64,000 nt of DNA from Zopfochytrium polystomum (lineage: Eukaryota > Chytridiomycota > Chytridiomycetes > Chytridiales > Chytridiaceae), in NCBI GenBank assembly GCA_025765615.1, contig JAIVFJ010000138.1, positions 62,001 to 126,000 of the forward strand, read 5' to 3'. A program made the translations under genes and the position numbers. Under the pieces are notes generated by a model, which searched no databases, was not told the DNA's origin, and saw only the letters and a list, made by a program, of their open reading frames with translations. Shown piece after piece: positions 58,557 through 64,000 of this stretch; the first letter of the stretch is position 1, and each line of letters begins with the position of its first letter.

Positions 58557-58626
58557 TCGTTGTTGGGGCAAGGCGTGGTGCTGCTGAAACGGCGGCGGCG
58601 GCGGCGGCGGGGAATCGCGGGACCAT
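56043..58626 (-). CDS. ALDH7A1: ALDH7A1-type aldehyde dehydrogenase (antiquitin)
   Basis: NAD-dependent oxidation of alpha-aminoadipic semialdehyde and other aldehydes, usually mitochondrial or cytosolic. The N terminus (start 58626) is Ala/Thr/Arg-rich with a His tract and may be a mitochondrial presequence. Then come [110 protein letters not shown] with the general-base Glu, [18 protein letters not shown] with the catalytic Cys, and [20 protein letters not shown]. The last exons, joined by hand, give [60 protein letters not shown] and end [24 protein letters not shown] and GPLHTK mark the ALDH7 class. There are about ten introns. Confidence 0.93.
58517..58555. repeat. Hexanucleotide repeat GTTGCT
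   Basis: About six copies of GCTGTT lie within the first coding exon of ALDH7, where on the minus strand they read as an Ala-Thr dipeptide repeat. Length variation here would change the leader without shifting the frame. Confidence 0.8.
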
Positions 58627-59779
58627 TCGTGCTTTGTGTGTCGTGTTGTGTTGGCGTTCGTTGTTCGTTTGTGGGAGGGTGGTCTTTCCTTTGGTCGCTT
58701 TTTTTTTCCTTTTTTTTCTTCTTTCTTTTCTTTCGTTTTCTTTCGTTTTCTTTTTTTTTCCCTTTTTCTTTTTCTCTTTGTTTCATTTCTTTCCTTTTTC
58801 TCTTTCCATTTTTCCTTTTTTTGCTCCTTTCCTTTCTTGATATTTTATTATTATTTTTTTTATTATTTATTATTTTTTTTTTGTTCCTTTTTACCTTTGT
58901 TTTCGTTGGTTGGGGCTCACCCCTCCGACCCCACGCCGGCTTCGTGTGCCACCATTATTCAGAATTCAAATCCTTTTTTTGCGGCGGCAACCGGCCCAGA
59001 GTAATGAAGTTTGCTGCTGTTTCTTCACTCAACACCTGCTCGCAGCGACTCTTCAGAAGCGGGGCTTTGGCGTAGGCGTCACGGGAGGGGAAGGGAGAAT
59101 TTTTTTAGAATTCGGAAAACTGGTCTGAGTTCCTCCACCCTGAGCCGTCACGTCGTCCGCAACACCACCCGTCCGCTTTGCCCAACCCAAACACTGTCTT
59201 GCTAACGGCTGTCGCGTTCGCGGACGTACAGCAACCCTTTAGCTGCGGAGGTAATACACATTCAACATCGTCACGTTGTCAAACCAGGCCCATTTTTCTT
59301 TCCTGTCTGGCTTTCACTGAGATAGAACTGCAGCACTAATAACAGCAGAAGGATTCAAGGCTCACACAGCGCGCGCTCTGAGTGGAAAATGTGTGGATGA
59401 AGTGGGGTGGGAAGGTTGTGAGCAAGAGCAATTGAGCAATTTGCTCTTAACGTGGTGGCGGATTGAATCGACTTCGAGCTTGGTGCTCAGTTTCTTTGGT
59501 GCCGCCGACTGGGCAGTTGGGCAGTGGCCCGCTTGTGGCGCCGCGACTGAATTTTACAGCTACCTCACCAGCAGTCAAACAGGCTTCCAGACTGACTGAC
59601 AGACAAACGAGCAAGCGAAAAACAAGCACCATGCCACAAGCACTTCCCGTGAGAGTCAACAAAATCCTGTCTTCGCGAGCCAGACGGCCAAGCAAAACCA
59701 AATCTCCCGCCCAACCAACCCACCAACCAACCCACCGGCCACGAGCCCCCTCCCACGCACCAACCCACCAGCAGCAATA
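58627..59779. other. Divergent intergenic region, T-rich
   Basis: Upstream region of ALDH7 (-) and the SMP-30-like gene (+). About 58690-58890 is almost pure pyrimidine on the plus strand, producing long Phe/Ser- or Lys/Glu-rich pseudo-ORFs. Near 59700-59775 a Pro/Thr/His-rich ORF (59632-59782) overlaps the SMP-30-like start by a few bases and is probably leader sequence. Confidence 0.55.
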
Positions 59780-61018
59780 ATGATGATCTCGGCGTCGTGG
59801 TCAGCAGTGGCAGCCACAGCCGCAGCAGTAGCGACTGCTGCGTCTGCTAGCTTCGCAAATGGAGCACCTCGCCGGAATTTTGGCAGCGGTGGCGACGGTG
59901 GCGGTGGCGACGGCGGCGCGAGCTTCAACCCCTTAACGGACGCAGGAACGGGGGGCTGGGCTGCCGCTGCGACGACGGTGCCGTCTGACCCTCTTGCGCA
60001 GCAAGCGACGCAAGTCCTCACGGCTACCGCCACCGGATTCGGCACTTTTATCGAGGGCGCAGCAACGGACGTCATGGGCAATCTGTACGCGGTCAACTTT
60101 GGTGCAAACTCCGACTTGGCCACAGTCGGCTATGTGTGCGGCGTCGGGGGAGCCTTTGGGCTGTTTTACGGCCAGCGCCCGCCGCTCGACTCGTCGTTCA
60201 ACGGGATGCGCTTTGCGGAGGGAGGACGAGTGGCGTACGTTGCGGACACTGGTGCGAAGCGACTGATTAAGGTGGACGTGCCGGCAACGGCACTTGCGGT
60301 GGCAGCGGGACCGGGCGGCCCTGCTCCACCGGTTCCGCAGGTCGTGTGCGCTAACCCAGGATTCCTGAAGGGCGTCCCGAACGATCTGGCCATCACGACG
60401 GCGGGCAACCACATTTACTTGTCGGGGCAAAACTACACAGCCAACACGACGTCGACGGACGGCGAAGTGTGGCTGTGCGACACGACCACCAACACGACGA
60501 TGCGACTGGCGCAGATGGGGCGGACGAATGGTATCGAGCTGAGCCCGGACAACGCGGTGCTGTACGTGTCCGAGGCGTTCAACGTCAACTTTGCGGTGGT
60601 GTCGAACGTGATCTGGAAGTTTGACCGCGACGCGGCGACGGGCATGATCTCCAACAAGCGGCTGTTTGCCGACTTTGGTGCAGTGGCCAATGACTCGGCG
60701 GCGGTCGACGTTGACGGGATGCGGACGGACGCGGCGGGCAACCTGTACGTGACGCGCAACGGCGGCGGGTCGGTGGCCAAGCTGGACGCGGCGACCGGCA
60801 CGCTGGTGGGGCGTATCGCCACGCCCGGGACGCGGTTCCCCGCCAACCTTGAGTTCGGGGGCCCCTTGGGCACGACTCTGTTTGTGGTGGGGCGGTGCGG
60901 CAGCGCGGCCTTTGGCACTGGCGCGGGGTGCGTGGACAAGGCCGAGACGGACACGCCCGGCCGGGCCATTGTCGAGCTGCGGCGTGCAGCGGCGGCGGCG
61001 GCTGGGGTGCTAAACTGA
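59780..61018 (+). CDS. SMP-30/gluconolactonase-like secreted beta-propeller
   Basis: A single uninterrupted 412-codon ORF. Residues 1-25 form an Ala-rich hydrophobic stretch ending near SASFANG, a likely secretory signal. The mature part has repeated propeller-like strands: DVMGNLYAVNFGANSD, FNGMRFAEGGRVAYVADTGA, KGVPNDLAITTAGNHIYLSG, TNGIELSPDNAVLYVSEAFN, VDGMRTDAAGNLYVTRNGGG, EFGGPLGTTLFVVGRC. The N-G/N-D residues preceding strands and the final DxxGNLYV blade match the SMP-30/lactonase family and its metal ligands; the substrate is unknown. It is intronless and much more GC-rich than intron-laden neighbours such as ALDH7 and UBA4. Bacterial origin is possible but unproven, since local composition is also GC-rich at 61.6-62.5 kb. 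Confidence 0.85.
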   Translation: MMISASWSAVAATAAAVATAASASFANGAPRRNFGSGGDGGGGDGGASFNPLTDAGTGGWAAAATTVPSDPLAQQATQVLTATATGFGTFIEGAATDVMGNLYAVNFGANSDLATVGYVCGVGGAFGLFYGQRPPLDSSFNGMRFAEGGRVAYVADTGAKRLIKVDVPATALAVAAGPGGPAPPVPQVVCANPGFLKGVPNDLAITTAGNHIYLSGQNYTANTTSTDGEVWLCDTTTNTTMRLAQMGRTNGIELSPDNAVLYVSEAFNVNFAVVSNVIWKFDRDAATGMISNKRLFADFGAVANDSAAVDVDGMRTDAAGNLYVTRNGGGSVAKLDAATGTLVGRIATPGTRFPANLEFGGPLGTTLFVVGRCGSAAFGTGAGCVDKAETDTPGRAIVELRRAAAAAAGVLN

Positions 61019-61062
61019 ACGACGGAAGAATCAATCGATCATGCCATTCTTCCTTTGGCTGT

Positions 61063-61097
61063 CTCGCTCTCTCTCTTTTTTTCTCTCTCTCTTTCTC

Positions 61098-61137
<40 letters not shown>

Positions 61138-61167
61138 CTCTCTCTCTCTCGTCTCACTCTCGCTCTT
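61063..61167. repeat. CT microsatellite
   Basis: Nearly pure (CT)n with T interruptions, about 45 bp after the SMP-30-like stop and so within its probable 3' UTR. Confidence 0.85.
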
Positions 61168-61431
61168 TTTTGAAAACCCACGTGGAGAAAGTGCGAGAGA
61201 CAGAGAGACAGAGAAAATGAAACGAACAAAAAAAAAAAATCAGAAATCCATTAATCTTCATATCCTGTCCAAAAGGGGAAAAAGAGCAAACCGGAAAAAG
61301 TGCGAAGAAAGAAAAAGTGCGAAGAAAGAAAAAAAAAAAAAAAAAAAAAACAAGGCAAAAACAATTTCTGTCCGCGCCCTAGGGTGCAGCAAGACAGAGA
61401 GACAGAGATGCCTGAAAGGTGTGCGGCAGAG

Positions 61432-61432
<1 letters not shown>

Positions 61433-61474
<42 letters not shown>
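61433..61474. repeat. TG microsatellite
   Basis: About 21 uninterrupted GT/TG units. It lies upstream of the next ORF and, with the A tract at about 61329-61351 and AG-rich sequence, fills the 600 bp between the two genes. No gene is seen in 61019-61620. Confidence 0.85.
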
Positions 61475-61476
<2 letters not shown>

Positions 61477-61620
61477 CAGAGTCGAAAAGATTTTCTCACG
61501 CTCCCTTGCTTCAAAAGCCCATTCCGCAAACCGCCGCCGGGCCTTCTGCTGCAACTCGCAATTGCTGTCACTCCCGACACCACCAACCGCCCACAAACTT
61601 TGCTGTGACAGTACTCATCG

Positions 61621-62550
61621 ATGCCCTCAACCTCCAAAGGCTTCTCGCCTAGCTCAACCACAGCCGCCCCGGATGGAACCATGGCAACAACAGCTGCTCC
61701 TGCTCAGCGAAAGCGCCTCTTTTCAATCCATTCCTCGTCCACCGCTCCAGCTGGCAACCTCTCCGGCACAGACAACACAGCCTTCTCGTCGCCTCGCCCT
61801 GCTTTTTGGAATACCCGGGCCCCCTCGCCGAACTTGCTGCCATCAGCAGCCATGCCCTTCCCGCCCTCTCAAACTTCGTCGCTGTCTTCTGTGTCATCCT
61901 ACATGACGAATCTCTCGGTCCCAACTGCACCGTTAATGGCGTTCTCGGCCTCTCACTCGTCGGCACTTTCTTCGCCGGCGTCCAGCTATGCTCGCCGTCG
62001 CTCCGTGTCAGAGGACTCGCCTCGGTCCCCTCCATTTTTCGTTCTTCCGAGACCTGGTAGCAATCGACCTGTTCCACCAAACCAAGCTGCGTTGAACCCC
62101 AACAATTTAGGCCAGCTTCAACCACAGCACCAAGTTGTGTTCATCCCTGCTGCCCCGCGTCCAACCCGGCGGGCCCGCTCCGCATCCCGTTCGTCGTCGT
62201 CCTCGTCGTCATTTCCGTCGCCGCCGCTCCTTCCTTATCAACAACTGCGATCCGCATCCCCATCTGCCTCCAGCATCTCCTCAACCGCGGGCGAGATGGG
62301 ACTCCCCAGTGCCCAACAGCAGCAGAACCCACATCGCCACCAGCAGACGCCCATTTCGACTCAGTCTTACGGTGTGGTCACCGCCCCCCCGGTGCCGGAA
62401 GTTCCTCCGCAGTTCCGCAAGGCTGGAGGTGCCGGAGCCAGAGGCCTGAACGCAGTCGAGTACACTTTCGTCGACAGAACCGCGGCAAACCGGGACGCCA
62501 CCAGAGGCCGGCAAGATGCTTCCGCCGCAATGATGAATGGCTGGCACTAG
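61621..62550 (+). CDS. Ser/Pro-rich low-complexity protein, unknown
   Basis: An uninterrupted 309-codon ORF from MPSTSKGFSPSS to AAMMNGWH. It is rich in Ser, Pro, Ala and Gln (e.g. RARSASRSSSSSSSFPSPPL) with scattered basic RRRS-type sites that could be kinase targets. The C-terminal ~50 residues (VPEVPPQFRKAGGAG, AVEYTFVDRTAANRDATRGR) are less biased and may be the conserved part. No domain, signal peptide or membrane segment is recognised. Coding status rests on the long open frame and host-like codon bias. Downstream exons are possible but not seen. Confidence 0.5.
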   Translation: MPSTSKGFSPSSTTAAPDGTMATTAAPAQRKRLFSIHSSSTAPAGNLSGTDNTAFSSPRPAFWNTRAPSPNLLPSAAMPFPPSQTSSLSSVSSYMTNLSVPTAPLMAFSASHSSALSSPASSYARRRSVSEDSPRSPPFFVLPRPGSNRPVPPNQAALNPNNLGQLQPQHQVVFIPAAPRPTRRARSASRSSSSSSSFPSPPLLPYQQLRSASPSASSISSTAGEMGLPSAQQQQNPHRHQQTPISTQSYGVVTAPPVPEVPPQFRKAGGAGARGLNAVEYTFVDRTAANRDATRGRQDASAAMMNGWH

Positions 62551-64000
62551 AATTCGTTCGATCCTTTCAGCAATTTCAGTTCATGCACTCCCGGCTACCC
62601 GCCTACTCTAGCAGTTTTCCTCGTTCTTCTTCTTTGCATTCATTTCCCGGTTTCATAGTCTGCATTAATCGCATTTGCATTATTTTATTTCTCTGAGTCC
62701 GTCTTGAACCCCTGAAATTTCGTCCTTAAGTGTTGAACTCCCTCCACTTTCTTTTGCAAGAGAAGAAAGAATAGAGCGATGGGGATAACCGTCCAGAAAG
62801 AAGCACATCAGTTTGTCGATTTCTCGTTGATGTTCTGATTGGCATTGAAGACCCAGCTGAAGGCACATGACTGGCACCGTTCAAGCCGATGACGACACCA
62901 ATGCTGGCAAAACGTTAAGACCCTCGTAGAATGATCTGTGCGCGAATGGTGGGCTGCCTTCTGCGACAACGTTCCGCACTTTCAGCCTGTCACATCAGCA
63001 GCACCAAGTCGCAAGAGAAGGCAGGCCACAAGCCTCTTCACCAAGAAGAGGGCTAAAGGGACTATCGGACAGGCCCAACGGTGAGCCACAATGATGGCCC
63101 TCCCGTGGGAGTCCCATGGGAGTTTCAGGTAAGGAGGCTTGCAGAGCCAATGCCGGCACCTCCATTCAGTAAAAACAGCCAAGAAGGCAACCCAACCCAC
63201 CAAGTAGTGCTTATGTCAAGCAAGCAGTCCCAGAAGCCCTCGGGACTGAACAATGGCCGAAAAAATGCGTGTGTTTGTACCCTTCCCTCTTTCTCACCGC
63301 CGCAGCTTTCATTAACTGCCGCACGACACCTGCCACGGCGCTGCCGTCGGTCTCAACTTGAACAACGGTCATACCGGACACGGTCTTAGCCACCGAAGTA
63401 CCTCCGCCTCCTCTTCTTTAGGGCTATGTGGTGGTGTTGATGGTGGTGTGTACCGCTGAAGAAGCCGGGGTCCATCGCAGGCTTGCTTAACAAGTACTGT
63501 GTGGCAGTCTTCTCTTGCCCTTTGATTAATAATAGTAATGATTTTTCTCCTTTTAATTATTTTTCCTTTTGGGTTTTCCCCGTGGAAGCAGACACACACG
63601 TCAACCCCCTGTCACACCAAACATACTTTGCTCTGAGCATCCGTCCAAAAAAGGGGAGATTTTTTTTTATATACAGAACCTGCACTTCCAGAGTTGGACT
63701 TTTTGGCCTTTTGTCTCTCTGTCTCCCCGTGCTGTTGCGAACTCCCGCATGGTTGGTTGGCCCAAGCTTCTTCCTTGTTCTGTCTCCAGCGGTCGCCTAC
63801 TTCTTCCTCTGCTGCAATTGATGATAATGATGGATCTGGCGGCGCCGTCTTCGGCGGCTCCCCCGCCTCGGTCCCAGCCGTCGCAGTCACCGCCCCCGTC
63901 GCCCTCGCCGTCTCCACCCCTTCCGGCGGTGGCGCCCGCCTCAGCCGCCGCCACCGGCGACCACGACGACGACGACCACCGCGACGACGCGGACGCGCAC
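62551..64000. other. No supported gene to the window end
   Basis: Several short ORFs on both strands, none with recognisable domains. Minus-strand ORFs at 63211-63393 and 63667-63954 have coding-like stretches (MTVVQVETDGSAVAGVVRQL; a Gly/Asp-rich run), but no join could be made. A gene may enter from beyond 64000, where the sequence is GC-rich with GAC repeats. Confidence 0.45.

Noticed and set aside
58274..59075. Long Lys/Glu- or Phe/Ser-rich ORFs on both strands
   Set aside because: They arise from a long pyrimidine tract and lack any compositional complexity.
59632..59782. Pro/Thr/His-rich ORF (MPQALPVRVNKIL) just before the SMP-30-like gene
   Set aside because: It is short and low complexity and ends at the next gene's start; most likely 5' leader, at best a uORF.
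61055..61906. 283-codon ORF through CT, A and TG microsatellites
   Set aside because: Its N-terminal two thirds are microsatellite translation; the overlapping frame starting at 61621 is more protein-like.
1..64000. CRISPR arrays, rRNA or bacterial-type operons
   Set aside because: The genome is eukaryotic with spliceosomal introns, and no regularly spaced direct repeats of that kind or rRNA sequence were seen.

Overview
This window is nuclear DNA from a fungus, probably an early-diverging (chytrid- or zoosporic-type) lineage. That placement is inference. The MAP kinase kinase at 4.2-6.0 kb has the fungal Pbs2/Wis1 signature, and the CLASP, Siz-type SUMO ligase, Sen1 and Gid8 genes are typical of fungi. 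The window also has genes patchy or absent in most Dikarya: BRCA2 with BRC repeats, a TRAF7-like RING/TRAF-zinc-finger/WD40 ligase, and an ALDH7A1-type aldehyde dehydrogenase. Genes are dense, on both strands, and split by many introns of about 35-110 nt with GT..AG ends and CTAAC/CTRAY-like branch points. Reading frames below were joined by hand across these introns, so exon edges are approximate unless stated.

Layout. 0-4.1 kb: degraded transposable elements. A DDE-type transposase relic is followed by two solo LTRs with perfect 5-bp target-site duplications; the first LTR carries a striking heat-shock-element array upstream of a TATA box. 4.2-9.1 kb: PBS2-like MAPKK (+) converging on a SIZ/PIAS SUMO E3 ligase (-). 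9.2-12.1 kb: a second transposon-rich island with another LTR copy and a Helitron-like remnant. 12.2-18.6 kb: three + strand genes (unknown acidic protein, peroxisomal TesB-type acyl-CoA thioesterase, coiled-coil protein). 18.7-22.0 kb: CLASP (-). 22.0-24.4 kb: repeats. 24.4-26.7 kb: MFS transporter of the allantoate-permease type (+).

27.2-34.5 kb (-): the most unusual gene, a disordered N terminus, a TIR domain, a STAND/NB-ARC-like P-loop NTPase, a helical repeat region and, apparently spliced in frame, two HMG-box-like domains. It is divergent from SEN1 (+, 35.0-41.1 kb). GID8 (-) then converges on SEN1; SAP30-like, TRAF7-like and BRCA2 genes follow head to tail (+). A degraded Ty3/gypsy integrase-chromodomain tail sits just after BRCA2. 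UBA4/MOCS3 (-) and ALDH7A1 (-) follow, then an intronless GC-rich SMP-30-like secreted beta-propeller (+), a Ser/Pro-rich protein (+), and about 1.4 kb without a supported gene.

Functional themes: genome maintenance and nuclear regulation (SIZ1, SEN1, SAP30, BRCA2), ubiquitin-like pathways (SIZ1, GID8, TRAF7, UBA4), stress signalling (PBS2), and peroxisomal or mitochondrial metabolism (thioesterase, ALDH7). There is no sign of operon-like function; the adjacencies look like ordinary compact fungal gene order. No tRNA, rRNA or CRISPR array was seen.
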